From the NCBI RefSeq assembly GCF_022458865.1, contig NZ_JAJNMU010000003.1, positions 248,001 to 312,000 of the forward strand: a stretch of 64,000 nt of DNA, given 5' to 3'. The notes beneath the pieces were generated by a model. The model was given only the letters and a program-made list of their open reading frames with translations. It did not search any database and had not been told where the DNA came from. Position 1 is the first letter of the stretch. The number at the start of each line of letters is the position of its first letter. A program made the translations under genes and the position numbers. The stretch is from Paenibacillus periandrae (GTDB lineage Bacteria; Bacillota; Bacilli; Paenibacillales; NBRC-103111). Of the stretch, positions 52,409 through 61,666 are shown piece after piece.

Positions 52409-55296
52409 TGGAGTCGCGTAAACCGATACAGCAGCAATATTTTACACGGGATCGCGAAGGGGTTTTCCGAACGAATGAGGGCTTCGATACGGTAGCCAAA
52501 TCGGATGGACTGGATTCAGCATTTATCAAAACGACGTTGAATCCCTTCTGCGTCTACAAAGCACCCAAGGAGCTGATGGGAAGGAACGAGGAGAACGTTG
52601 CTCTGTACCCGGAATCTCTTGTCGTCTTTCACGCCGATAATGGGGATATGGTCTTAAGTCGCAGCTGCTATGTAGGGGCCGATTTTACAGGGCAGCGCAG
52701 CGCGTCGTTCACGCATCAGTTCGTGGTGCCGAAGGAACGGAAGGAAGCCTTTCTGCGCGAGCCGGAGCGAGTATTGCAAATAGACAGCTTTCAGAGCGCT
52801 TATGATATCCGGGAGGGCAAGGTGCTTCCGGAGCTTGAAGATATCGGATACAACAAAGCTGTCCGCAGCCGCAGCATTGATCGAACGGAGCTGCTGCTGT
52901 CACGGCTCGGCATTGATCAAATTCGTTATCAGCAGCTCATATACGCCGTAATGGCATCCGTAGCCAATAAGAAAAAGAACTTCATCGTGCTGGATACGGA
53001 TGTTACCGATAGTGCCGAGCTCGCCAAGGATTTGCTGGATTTGATCTATCGAAGCATTCCTTATTCTACACGCCGCTACCTAGGCTTTATGACCTTCAGC
53101 AGCGAGCCGGAGGGCAAGCAGGGCTTACATATTGTTTTTGTGGAAAAAGGCGGTATTCGCCAGCCGGACCGTAATGTAGAGCGTGAGCACTTATTTGATT
53201 TTTCCAATCAACGATTCATTAACACCGAGCTTCCAGCTCAGGAGCATTCCTTACTGGACACGATCTGGAAGCAGCGTCATACACTCGATCAGCTTGATCC
53301 TTTATTTGAATTTATGGATGAAGCGCTGCAGGGAACGACTAATCAAGCGGCGATAAAGGTGCAGACCTATTATGATCTGCACACCTTGTATGAAATCGAA
53401 CAGGGCAATGAGGCGCTGTATGAGGCTAATCGCGAGGCTGCATTGCAAGGTATTAGTTCTTATGTGAACGCGGACAACGTAGCCAGCAAGGTAAGGCTGA
53501 ACCAGTTGTTCGTCTCGCTGCTGCGCAGAGACCTGATGAACGGCGAGTTTTTGCCATCATCAGATTATGTCAAATGCCTGCTGCAGTATTATGCATTCGC
53601 CGATGAGGGTGTCAAATCCCTGCTGAATTCCTGCTTCATCATCTTTATTAGCCGGGCTGCCAATCGTTCTGAAGAAGGCATGAGCGAGGCCGCGCAAATC
53701 TTTGATCAATTGCTGGGTCGGGATTCATTGTTTGATTCGGTCATGAGTGGATTATACACCCAGCAGGCCGGAACGGCGGAGCGTTATGTTGCTTACCGTA
53801 TGGCAAAGGCGGTAACGGTCAACACAATAATGGAAGAGATCCGCTTCTGGGTACAGCATGGTGAAAGCATCGTGCAGCAGCGTTTTTTTGCCAATGAGGT
53901 ATTGAAAAAGGTGAAAAAGCTGCTGCAGACGGACTCTGTTCATAAGCAGCTGGAAGCGGCCAATGCTTTGTATCGGTATTTTGACGAGCTGCCAGAGCGT
54001 TCCGGCAAGCAGCAGTATGAGGATTTTTGCGGCCAGCTGAAGCTTGAGATTCGTCTCGATTTGCTGGATACCTTGCAGCCGGGCAATCTGGAATTCGAGG
54101 ATATTGTTCAGCTGGGCTTTATGCTGGAAAAGGTCGATCAGGAGCTGAACAGCCATCTGGATAAACGTCAGAAGCAGATGATCCATCTGCTCAGTACGAT
54201 CTACAAGGTACTGCTGATGTCCAAGAGAGAGGACTCCGAGCTTGTGAAAGCCATCGACAGGCTGGATACGCTCGATCTCGAACGCATACAGGAATATTTG
54301 AAAAAGCTGCTGTTCACACGTGTCGGTCCCGAGCATTTTAGTAAAATCGTCTATGCCTTCTATCGTCCAAGTTTGGGGCATGCCTCAGGCTATGAAGCAG
54401 AATTTGATTATTATGGGTTGCTGGAATATATCTCCTCGACGACCCACGGCTCTCATACGATCTATGATTTCCTGGTTTGGTCTGCAGAAGACACACGATT
54501 TTTAAATATGAGACAAGTGATGGATGCGAATTACAAGGCTGCGGTCAGCAAATATTTTGATAATCATGATCCCCGGGCGTTCAGGGACAAAGATGTTAAA
54601 CTAAAGCTGCTGGCGACTCCGAATGAAAGCTTTGTTACTTTTTTCAAAGCCGTCAAGCTGCGGCAATCGGGCAAGCTGGTTCGTTTTGCTGTCAAAAATA
54701 GACGTAAGCTTGTCAGGACCGGGCTTGTTGTCGCTGCGCTTGTGATCCTGCTGGTCGTGTTCCGTAACCCCATTTCATCAATGATCGCTTATTTGGGACC
54801 TGCACCTGTAATTGTGGTGGAAGCTCTGCCTGTGGAAGCGACGGCCTCCACGGTAACCTTGCAAGCAAGCGCGCATAACGCCGACCCTGATATCAAGCTG
54901 TATGTCAACGATCAGTTGATGGGAAGCGGCAAGATCAGCACCACTGTTGATCTGCAGGATGGTGTCAATGTATTTGAATTCAAGGCGGTGAACCGCGGCG
55001 GCAAGTCATCCGAGGTTATCAAGAAACAGGTTTCGTACGCGATGCCAGCGCCTATCGTAACCATAGAAGCTACGCCTGACACTACACGCAATAGCTCCAT
55101 CCAGCTTAAGGTAGGTGCGGCGGATATACATGATCCGAGTCCGACCATCTTTATAAATGGACAAGCCGTCGGACAAACCAGTGTGAGTAAATCTGTTGAG
55201 CTGAAGACCGGAGAAAATATAATTGAAATTAAAGCTTCGAACAAGCAGGGTAAAATGAGTGAACCCATTCTGAAAAAAATTAAATATGAGAAATAA
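52408..55296 (+). CDS. GTPase-associated (GAP1-like) protein with membrane span and two Ig-like domains
   Basis: 962 residues from the ATG that shares its A with the GTPase stop (GTG three bases earlier is possible). The N-terminal 300 residues (QQYFTRDREGVFRTNEGFDTV, SARSFTHQFVVP-like RSASFTHQFVVPKERKEAF, YSTRRYLGFMTFSS) fit GTPase-associated protein 1 N-domains. A long helical middle follows (300-760). One membrane helix (about 770-795, VVAALVILLVVF) leads to two outside repeats of about 85 residues (VEATASTVTLQASAHNADPD and IEATPDTTRNSSIQLKVG), which look like Ig-like domains. So the GTPase-binding part is inside and the Ig part outside. Last gene of the block. Confidence 0.8.
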   Translation: MESRKPIQQQYFTRDREGVFRTNEGFDTVAKSDGLDSAFIKTTLNPFCVYKAPKELMGRNEENVALYPESLVVFHADNGDMVLSRSCYVGADFTGQRSASFTHQFVVPKERKEAFLREPERVLQIDSFQSAYDIREGKVLPELEDIGYNKAVRSRSIDRTELLLSRLGIDQIRYQQLIYAVMASVANKKKNFIVLDTDVTDSAELAKDLLDLIYRSIPYSTRRYLGFMTFSSEPEGKQGLHIVFVEKGGIRQPDRNVEREHLFDFSNQRFINTELPAQEHSLLDTIWKQRHTLDQLDPLFEFMDEALQGTTNQAAIKVQTYYDLHTLYEIEQGNEALYEANREAALQGISSYVNADNVASKVRLNQLFVSLLRRDLMNGEFLPSSDYVKCLLQYYAFADEGVKSLLNSCFIIFISRAANRSEEGMSEAAQIFDQLLGRDSLFDSVMSGLYTQQAGTAERYVAYRMAKAVTVNTIMEEIRFWVQHGESIVQQRFFANEVLKKVKKLLQTDSVHKQLEAANALYRYFDELPERSGKQQYEDFCGQLKLEIRLDLLDTLQPGNLEFEDIVQLGFMLEKVDQELNSHLDKRQKQMIHLLSTIYKVLLMSKREDSELVKAIDRLDTLDLERIQEYLKKLLFTRVGPEHFSKIVYAFYRPSLGHASGYEAEFDYYGLLEYISSTTHGSHTIYDFLVWSAEDTRFLNMRQVMDANYKAAVSKYFDNHDPRAFRDKDVKLKLLATPNESFVTFFKAVKLRQSGKLVRFAVKNRRKLVRTGLVVAALVILLVVFRNPISSMIAYLGPAPVIVVEALPVEATASTVTLQASAHNADPDIKLYVNDQLMGSGKISTTVDLQDGVNVFEFKAVNRGGKSSEVIKKQVSYAMPAPIVTIEATPDTTRNSSIQLKVGAADIHDPSPTIFINGQAVGQTSVSKSVELKTGENIIEIKASNKQGKMSEPILKKIKYEK

Positions 55297-55315
55297 ATTA
55301 ATTTAACAAAAAAGA

Positions 55316-55345
55316 TTCATACATTTAACATTTGGTTTATATACT
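55316..55345 (+). promoter_or_regulatory. SigA-like promoter of the Cys-rich small gene
   Basis: TTCATA, 18 bases, TATACT. The start codon used for the next gene is 40 bases downstream of the -10 box. Suggests that gene is transcribed apart from the block before it. Confidence 0.4.
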
Positions 55346-55384
55346 AATAGAATGTTGGATACCTTACTTGAAAGGATGAATCTT

Positions 55385-55672
55385 ATGGAAATTATTAATC
55401 ATATTAATTATACGGACCAGAATGATCACATATACTGCTGTTTACGCAATCGGGTTGTAAAGCTGAATCAAGAGCAGCAGGAACAATTTTGCAAGAGCTG
55501 CAAAATGTTCGCTGGCAACGCGGGTGGACGTGGAGTCGAGTGCGCTTGGGAGGATGTTCGCAATGTCAGCAATCCTCATGTGGTTGCCGATCCGGCGAAA
55601 GAATTTATTTCAAACCAGAGACGGGTTGTGTTTCAGGAAAATTGGACCCAACTTGCTTCCTATTGCGGATGA
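55385..55672 (+). CDS. Small Cys-rich protein, unknown
   Basis: 95 residues from the ATG after AAAGG (nine bases); an upstream Met at 55352 has no ribosome site. Six cysteines: an adjacent pair (YCCLRN), a CKSC pair, and single Cys in VECAWED and ASYCG. The spacing suggests metal binding or redox chemistry, inside the cell since there is no signal peptide. Family not recognised. It has its own promoter-like sequence and terminator, so it is probably not part of the tubulin-VWA-GTPase block. Confidence 0.7.
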   Translation: MEIINHINYTDQNDHIYCCLRNRVVKLNQEQQEQFCKSCKMFAGNAGGRGVECAWEDVRNVSNPHVVADPAKEFISNQRRVVFQENWTQLASYCG

Positions 55673-55702
55673 GATCATTAAGGAACTCCCCTATAAAACG
55701 AT

Positions 55703-55753
55703 AAAAGCGATGTCGGCCCTCTACGGATGAAGGGTGTCGGACATCGCTTTTTT
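55703..55753 (+). terminator. Strong terminator
   Basis: AAAAGCGATGTC (55703-55714) pairs with GACATCGCTTTT (from 55740), with an inner CCCT/AGGG pair, then a run of T. Confidence 0.9.
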
Positions 55754-55815
55754 ATGTACTTACTGGAATACACCACACAAGGCAGGAATTTGACATATAT
55801 TGTCGAAATACGTAA

Positions 55816-56589
55816 TTACAATATCGAAGAGAACAGATCGTACAGCTGTTTCCCTATCAGAAGGGTCGTAACTGCAATAAAGAGCGGTTTAACATAACTG
55901 GCACCATGGCGGATTGCCAGGCGAGAGCCGACAAGCGCACCCGCAATCATCGCAATGCCCATCGGTAAACCATAACCAAAATGGACGGAACCGAGCAGCC
56001 AGAAGGCCAACAGGCTTGCAATATTGCTGGCCAGATTCAATACCTTGGCATTGCCCGAGGCACCAACAAAGTCAAAGCCCAGCAGCAGGAACAAGAACAG
56101 CAGGAAGGACCCGGTTCCGGGTCCAAAGAAGCCGTCATAGAAGCCAAGGGCGAATGCACACAAGGCGGTTGCCAGCTTGATCGTCGGTGTCATCGGACGC
56201 GGTGATGTGAGTGCCCCCCAGTTTTTGCGCATTAAGGTGTAGATGAGCAGCAGCACCAGCATGCAAACCACGAGTGGTCTTAAAAATGCGGATGGAACCA
56301 GATGCACGGTATAAGTTCCAAGCATAGCGCCAATGAACGAAAGCGGAAACAAAGCAAGCGTTAGCTTTCCATTAATTTTCCCCGAAAATAAGAACGACAG
56401 CGTACTGGTGATCGAAGCCAAGGTGCCTCCCAGCTTGTTCGTTCCAAGTACCATACTTGGAGATAGACCGGTAAGCAGAAGTGCGGGCACGGCAATGAGT
56501 CCGCCACCGCCAACCACCGAATCAATAAATGCGGCGATAAAGCCCGCGGCGAGTAAAAATAATAACATATCGGTTGAAGGGAATTCCAT
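55816..56589 (-). CDS. TauE/SafE-family (sulfite exporter-like) permease
   Basis: 257 residues, ATG after AGAGGAGTACGACC. About eight membrane helices. The family signature is at the N-terminus (AAFIDSVVGGGGLIAVPALLL, LGTNKLGGTLASI) and repeated in the second half (LCAFALGFYDGFFGPGTGSF, VLNLASNIASLL). Members move small organic or sulfur anions such as sulfite, taurine-derived or sulfoacetate compounds. Substrate here is unknown, and there is no sulfur gene nearby. Divergent from the diguanylate cyclase. Confidence 0.9.
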   Translation of the reverse strand: MEFPSTDMLLFLLAAGFIAAFIDSVVGGGGLIAVPALLLTGLSPSMVLGTNKLGGTLASITSTLSFLFSGKINGKLTLALFPLSFIGAMLGTYTVHLVPSAFLRPLVVCMLVLLLIYTLMRKNWGALTSPRPMTPTIKLATALCAFALGFYDGFFGPGTGSFLLFLFLLLGFDFVGASGNAKVLNLASNIASLLAFWLLGSVHFGYGLPMGIAMIAGALVGSRLAIRHGASYVKPLFIAVTTLLIGKQLYDLFSSIL

Positions 56590-56688
56590 GGTCGTACTCC
56601 TCTGTCAGTTGTTGATCAACTCTTATAACCAAGTATAGGTAAAGTTACATTGCTGCACAATACCCATCCCGGAGCAGGTGAACAGAAG

Positions 56689-58311
56689 ATGTTGTCCAAA
56701 TTCCGATCACGCACAATTAAGCAGCATTTTCTTATTTGGTCGGTAATGATTATAGTTGTATTTGGTTTATTCATTAATGCGGCTTTCTATTGGATCTATA
56801 CCAACAATATTCATGAGGAGGTCAACGAACAGTTAGCTGAAAAGCTGACATTGCAATCCCTCTACATCAACCGTTGGCTGGATGAGAGATCAGCCGATAT
56901 TTATCAGATGTCTCGAACACAAGACGTAAAAGCAGTTAATATCGACCATATGCAAAATGACTTTGTGACCTTTATTAACAATCAGTCCGAATTCACGGAT
57001 CTCGGTTTTGTGAATACGGAAGGTGATATCCTCGTCAGTGCAATGCGTCCGCAAACGAGAATGAATGTCAAGAACCAGGCTTTTTTTGAGCAGGCGATTC
57101 AGGGGAAAATGTATATTTCGAAAGTCGTATTCCCGAGAATAACCGGTGATCCGATCATTATTTTCTCCTCACCTGTCTATAATGACGACAATCAGCTTCA
57201 AGGACTGATCTATGGATCGGTCAAGCTGGGAACGATATCGCGGACGGTACAATCGGTGCATTTTGGGCGAGCGGGTGAGCAGTATTTGATTGACGGCTCA
57301 GGTATGCTCATCACGGAAGCGCGTTTGGATATGCAGAAATTATACGGCAGGGATAAGATTGATACAGAAATTTTACAAAGAGCGTTGGCCGATTCCAATG
57401 AGGACTCGATCTATACCAATTATCGTGGGGAAGAGGTAATCGGTTCCTATCAATGGACAAAGGATCGGCGCTGGATTATTGTAGCGGAGCTGAAAACCAG
57501 TGAAGTGTTTGCTGCGCGCTCTAATATCATGTGGGTGTTTGTAGTGATCACTCTGTGCATATTGATCGCAAGCTTATATGGCATTGTGCTGGTAACGCGA
57601 CGTGTGGAGAGACCTTTGGAATTTTTGCTGCAGGGTACCAAGGTTCTAAAAGAAGGGCATTATGAGTATCGGATTGACCCGAGCATATTCAAGCATGCCC
57701 CAGTCGAGCTGAAGGAATTGTGTGATACCTTCAATATGATGAGCCTTAAATTAAAAAGCACAGTAAGGCTGCTTGAGGATTATGCTTTGATTGATGCGCT
57801 GACTGAACTGCATAATCGCCGTTACCTGGCGCAGGAGGGCAGTAAAATCATTGAAAAATGCATCGAAACGCAGCAGCCCTGTGCGATCATGATGATCGAC
57901 GTCGATTATTTCAAAAAAGTGAATGATACGTACGGCCATCAGGTCGGAGATCGTGTGCTGCTCCATATTGCCAAAATTCTAAAGCTGCAAACCCGACAGA
58001 CCGATTTGGTTGCACGATATGGAGGCGAAGAGTTTACGGTACTGGCACAGCAAACCGACCTGGAACAGGCGATCCTTATAGGTGATGCGATTCGCAAGGA
58101 AATTGAGAATAAGCCGTACGTTGAGGAAGAGCTGCGTATTCCTCTCACAGCGAGTGTAGGTATCGCCCTGCTGCCTTTTGCGGCTGAAACCGATTTGACG
58201 GTAGACACTCAACTGAGTACCCTCGCGGAAGCTGCTGACCGTGCATTGTATAGAGCGAAGCAGAGCGGGCGCAATCGTATAGAGACTAATACCGATTGGA
58301 TGCCTGCTTAG
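56689..58311 (+). CDS. Diguanylate cyclase with outside Cache sensor
   Basis: Makes the second messenger cyclic di-GMP. Started at the ATG after AGCAGGTGAAC (540 residues); a TTG 13 codons earlier has no site. Helix at about 15-36, Cache-like outside sensor (40-280: WLDERSADIYQMSRTQDVKAV, FINNQSEFTDLGFVNTEGDI), second helix (about 285-305), HAMP, then GGDEF domain (about 375-535) with LTELHNRRYL, MMIDVDYFKKVNDTYGHQVGD and active-site GGEEF (445-449). The product-inhibition site RQTD lies five residues before it. Active and feedback-controlled by sequence. Confidence 0.93.
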   Translation: MLSKFRSRTIKQHFLIWSVMIIVVFGLFINAAFYWIYTNNIHEEVNEQLAEKLTLQSLYINRWLDERSADIYQMSRTQDVKAVNIDHMQNDFVTFINNQSEFTDLGFVNTEGDILVSAMRPQTRMNVKNQAFFEQAIQGKMYISKVVFPRITGDPIIIFSSPVYNDDNQLQGLIYGSVKLGTISRTVQSVHFGRAGEQYLIDGSGMLITEARLDMQKLYGRDKIDTEILQRALADSNEDSIYTNYRGEEVIGSYQWTKDRRWIIVAELKTSEVFAARSNIMWVFVVITLCILIASLYGIVLVTRRVERPLEFLLQGTKVLKEGHYEYRIDPSIFKHAPVELKELCDTFNMMSLKLKSTVRLLEDYALIDALTELHNRRYLAQEGSKIIEKCIETQQPCAIMMIDVDYFKKVNDTYGHQVGDRVLLHIAKILKLQTRQTDLVARYGGEEFTVLAQQTDLEQAILIGDAIRKEIENKPYVEEELRIPLTASVGIALLPFAAETDLTVDTQLSTLAEAADRALYRAKQSGRNRIETNTDWMPA

Positions 58312-58428
58312 ACCAGCCAAGCTTTTTTCGATTGCACAATCCCTTCGGACATGGTATTCTTCATGCGTAACCTGCTCATGCGGGTGCGCCGCAGGCGAAT
58401 TATATAACTTGGAAAGGTGTTGTTCGCG

Positions 58429-58815
58429 TTGATTCACAAGCTGGAGCATATTGGCGTTATGGTAAAGGATATGGATGCCTCGATCCGTTTTTACACGGAG
58501 GTATTGGGATTGAAGCTGGTTAAGCGTAAGGCGCTGGCTGATGGAGTGGAGCTCGGTTTCTTATCTTTTCCTGACTCGGACCAAGTGGAGATCGAATTAA
58601 TCGGACGCGGTCATGACGGCCTGCCGGACAATGGCATTGTTCATCATATTGCATTTACTGTGAGTGATATTCAAGTGGAAATCGATCGTCTGAAGAGCCA
58701 CGGAGTCCGTTTGATGGACGAAACTCCGCGAACGATTCTGGATGGCGATCTTATTGCATTTTTCTTTGGTCCTGATGGCGAGCGCCTGGAATTTTTTCAG
58801 CCTGCAGGCAAATAA
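58429..58815 (+). CDS. VOC-family (glyoxalase-like) protein
   Basis: 128 residues from a TTG at 58429, about 11 bases after GGAAAGG; a GTG at 58417 overlaps that site. Two beta-alpha-beta-beta-beta modules: KLEHIGVMVKDMDASIRFY with LGFLSFPDSDQVEIELIG, and VHHIAFTVSDIQVEIDRLK with IAFFFGPDGERLEFF. Candidate metal ligands: His in LEHIG, Glu in QVEIELI, His in VHHIAF and Glu in GERLEFF, which fits glyoxalase I or a methylmalonyl-CoA-epimerase-like member. Single gene with its own terminator. Confidence 0.9.
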   Translation: MIHKLEHIGVMVKDMDASIRFYTEVLGLKLVKRKALADGVELGFLSFPDSDQVEIELIGRGHDGLPDNGIVHHIAFTVSDIQVEIDRLKSHGVRLMDETPRTILDGDLIAFFFGPDGERLEFFQPAGK

Positions 58816-58835
58816 TTAATCTATTTCTGTATAGC

Positions 58836-58872
58836 AAACCGTCCGTAGTTCAGTATCTATGGGCGGTTTTTT
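58836..58872 (+). terminator. Terminator after the VOC gene
   Basis: AAACCGTCCGTAG (58836-58848) pairs with CTATGGGCGGTTT (58857-58869) with wobble pairs, then T. Confidence 0.8.
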
Positions 58873-59038
58873 ACATTCCAATTTTTGTTGATTTTTTGCT
58901 GTTTCAGAAAGCACACAAGGTGTAAATAACAAGTAGGGTCTGATGATTCAGACTCGTACCAGCATGTTTTGTCGCAATTCATCAACGGATCAGTTTATAA
59001 TAGATGTATATATGTATTGGAATGGAGGGTTTCGTGTT

Positions 59039-61654
59039 GTGAAGGCACAAGTGGATCATCATTCGTTTTTTGAACATGTATATACATTTGCCCCTGTGGG
59101 AATTGCGATCGTGTCTATTCAAGGCGAATGGTTAAAAGCTAATCCTGCCCTGTGCAGCTTCCTTGGATATCATGAGCATGAATTGTTGAATCGACCTTCT
59201 AACGACTATATGTCGATAGACGATCATCAGGTTCAACTATTAATATCTGGAGCTGCGGCATCTTATGAAAGTGAGAAACCGTTGGTTCGCAAGGATGGCA
59301 GCATCATGTGGGCATCGCTGCACGTTTCCCTCGTTCGAGATGAGCAAGAAGGCACACCGCTCTATTTCATAATCCATTTGAATGATGTGACCGACAAAAA
59401 AGAGAAAGAGCAAAATTTACTGAAAATCGAGCAGCTGTACAAGATGATCTCGGAAAATGCTCAGGATTTGATCTCTTATTCAACCCCGGACGGGATTATA
59501 CGGTACTGCTCGCCCTCTATTACTAATTTGCTTGGCTACACGGCGGAAGAGCTTGTTGGCAGTGCCAATCTGGAATTGTATCATCCTGACGACGTGCTGG
59601 AGCTGCAGAAGAGAGCCTTTTCCGACAAGGATACCTTAACCTACCGAATTCTGCACAAGAACGGCAAGTATTTGTGGTTCGAAACCTCCTATACAAAAAT
59701 TCGGGATGAACAAGGCGAAATCAAGTGGGTTCTCGGTATTGGTCGTGATATTACGGATCGCAAGAAGCATAAGGATAATCTGGCGGAGGCGCAGCGTATA
59801 GCCTTGTTAGGCAGCTGGGAGCTGGACATTACTAGCGGAGAATTGATGTTATCCGATGAAATCTACCATATGTACAATTTGACTCGTGAACCGCAGCCGA
59901 ACCGCCTATCCCAGTTTATTAATCTGATTCACCCTCTCGACCAACAACAGTTTATAGTAGAACTGGAGCATACGAAGAAAGGGCATGAATTAGATAAAGA
60001 ATTCCGCCATTTGCATTTGGATGGAACGATCAAATATTTGCATGTGCGCGGTTTTCCAACGATGGACAGCAACGGCTCACCACTGAAATTAAACGGTACC
60101 ATTCAGGATATTACCGAGCATAAGCTTGTTGAGCTCAAGCTGCAGGAAAGCATTGAACGTTACACGTCGCTTAAGAAGTATAACCATGATGCCGTATTTT
60201 CGCTCGATTTGGAAGGTAACATTATTAATACGAATCAAAAAGCGGAGCAGTTTACCGGTTTTGTCGTAGCAGAAATGGCAGGATTGAACTTTTCCAAATT
60301 TATTGGTAGCGTTAATCTCAAAAGGAAGCTCTCCGCTCTAGTGGAAACTGGCAATTCGGAGAAGGTTATCGATAAGATTACCCATAAAACAGGACAAATC
60401 ATTGAAGTGTTGACAACCGTTGCACCTATCATCGTGAATGAGGCGACAGTCGGTTACTATATTATTGCCAAGGATATTACGGAACAGAAGAAACTGTTGG
60501 TGGCCAAGGAAGCCGCAGAGAAAACAAACAAGGCTAAAAGTGAGTTTTTAGCCATGATGAGTCATGAAATACGTACGCCCATGAACGGAGTTATCGGGAT
60601 GACGCATCTGCTGCAGGACACGACAGAGCTGGATGCCCAGCAGGAGGTGTATGTCGATATTATTCGAAAGAGCGGCAATTCCCTGCTGACGATCATCAAT
60701 GATATTTTGGATTTTTCCAAAATCGAATCGGGCAAGACCGACCTGGTAGAAGCTCCACTCGATATACGTGAATGCATCGCCGAAACTCTTGACGTGCTCT
60801 CTGCCAAAGCAGCTGAGAAGCATCTGGAGATGACTTATTCGGTCCATTCTCATGTGCCGAGTGTGCTTGTTGGTGATGCTGATCGCCTTAAGCAGGTATT
60901 GATGAATTTGATTGGGAATGGGGTCAAATTCACATACTCGGGAGGTGTTTCCGTAACCGTTGAGAAATGGCTGCACACTTCGAATTCGCTGCATCTTCGT
61001 TTTACGATCCGAGATAGTGGCATAGGAATTCCTGACGATAAAGTAGGTCAGCTGTTCCAGCCTTTTTATCAATTGGATCATTATATGACGCGTAAATCGG
61101 AGGGTACGGGACTAGGTCTTGCGATCAGCAAGAAGCTGATTGAAAAAATGGGTGGAGATATTTGGATAGAACCAACGACTGGCCCGGGTTCGACCTTTGT
61201 ATTTACAGTTGCGCTTAAAGAAGAGAAGCCGAGTACAGATGGTGATCCCTGTGAGTTGGTAAAGGAAGAAAAGGCTGTACAAAGATCCTTGAAAATCCTG
61301 GTGGCCGAGGATCACGAAATTAATCAACTGGTTTTAAGAAAAATGCTGGAGAAGATGGGTCACACCGTAACGGTAGTGGAAAATGGCAAAGAGGCTATTG
61401 AAGCCGTGACCTTCGAACCATTTGACCTGATTTTTATGGATGTGCAAATGCCTCATATGAACGGCCTGGATGCTACCAAAGCATTGAAAAGCATTCCGAT
61501 GCCGGGAGCCTTACCTGTTATTATTGCGGTTACGGCTAATGCCCTCACAGGGGATCGGGAGAAATGTATAGAAGCTGGTATGGACGATTACATTAGCAAG
61601 CCTTTCAAGCGCGAGTTGATCTCAGACAAGATAAGTAAGTATTTTCCGAATTAG
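59039..61654 (+). CDS. Soluble hybrid sensor kinase with four PAS domains
   Basis: 871 residues from the GTG at 59039 after GGAGGG; the open frame extends 32 codons further without a site. No membrane helix, so a cytoplasmic sensor. PAS domains at about 10-125 (FAPVGIAIVSIQGEWLKANPA), 135-250 (ISYSTPDGIIRYCSPSI, TNLLGYTAEELVG), 255-370 and 375-485 (AVFSLDLEGNIINTNQKAE). Phospho-acceptor His near 508 in MMSHEIRTPMNGVIGM, ATPase with LIGNGVKFT and GTGLGLAISKKLI, and a C-terminal receiver (about 750-870) with LIFMDVQMPHMNG and ISKPFK. No haem, flavin or chromophore motif is obvious. Output partner not in the window. Confidence 0.93.
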   Translation: MKAQVDHHSFFEHVYTFAPVGIAIVSIQGEWLKANPALCSFLGYHEHELLNRPSNDYMSIDDHQVQLLISGAAASYESEKPLVRKDGSIMWASLHVSLVRDEQEGTPLYFIIHLNDVTDKKEKEQNLLKIEQLYKMISENAQDLISYSTPDGIIRYCSPSITNLLGYTAEELVGSANLELYHPDDVLELQKRAFSDKDTLTYRILHKNGKYLWFETSYTKIRDEQGEIKWVLGIGRDITDRKKHKDNLAEAQRIALLGSWELDITSGELMLSDEIYHMYNLTREPQPNRLSQFINLIHPLDQQQFIVELEHTKKGHELDKEFRHLHLDGTIKYLHVRGFPTMDSNGSPLKLNGTIQDITEHKLVELKLQESIERYTSLKKYNHDAVFSLDLEGNIINTNQKAEQFTGFVVAEMAGLNFSKFIGSVNLKRKLSALVETGNSEKVIDKITHKTGQIIEVLTTVAPIIVNEATVGYYIIAKDITEQKKLLVAKEAAEKTNKAKSEFLAMMSHEIRTPMNGVIGMTHLLQDTTELDAQQEVYVDIIRKSGNSLLTIINDILDFSKIESGKTDLVEAPLDIRECIAETLDVLSAKAAEKHLEMTYSVHSHVPSVLVGDADRLKQVLMNLIGNGVKFTYSGGVSVTVEKWLHTSNSLHLRFTIRDSGIGIPDDKVGQLFQPFYQLDHYMTRKSEGTGLGLAISKKLIEKMGGDIWIEPTTGPGSTFVFTVALKEEKPSTDGDPCELVKEEKAVQRSLKILVAEDHEINQLVLRKMLEKMGHTVTVVENGKEAIEAVTFEPFDLIFMDVQMPHMNGLDATKALKSIPMPGALPVIIAVTANALTGDREKCIEAGMDDYISKPFKRELISDKISKYFPN

Positions 61655-61666
61655 GAGGCTTGGCTG

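Noticed and set aside
37011-55296. Type VII secretion or phage-tail island
   Set aside because: No FtsK/EssC-type ATPase, WXG100 protein, sheath, baseplate or spike protein is visible; the VWA, tubulin and GTPase content does not match those systems.
58969-59001. TTGTCG ... TATAAT as promoter of the PAS kinase
   Set aside because: The spacing is 21 bases, too long for a normal SigA promoter; only the -10 box is convincing.
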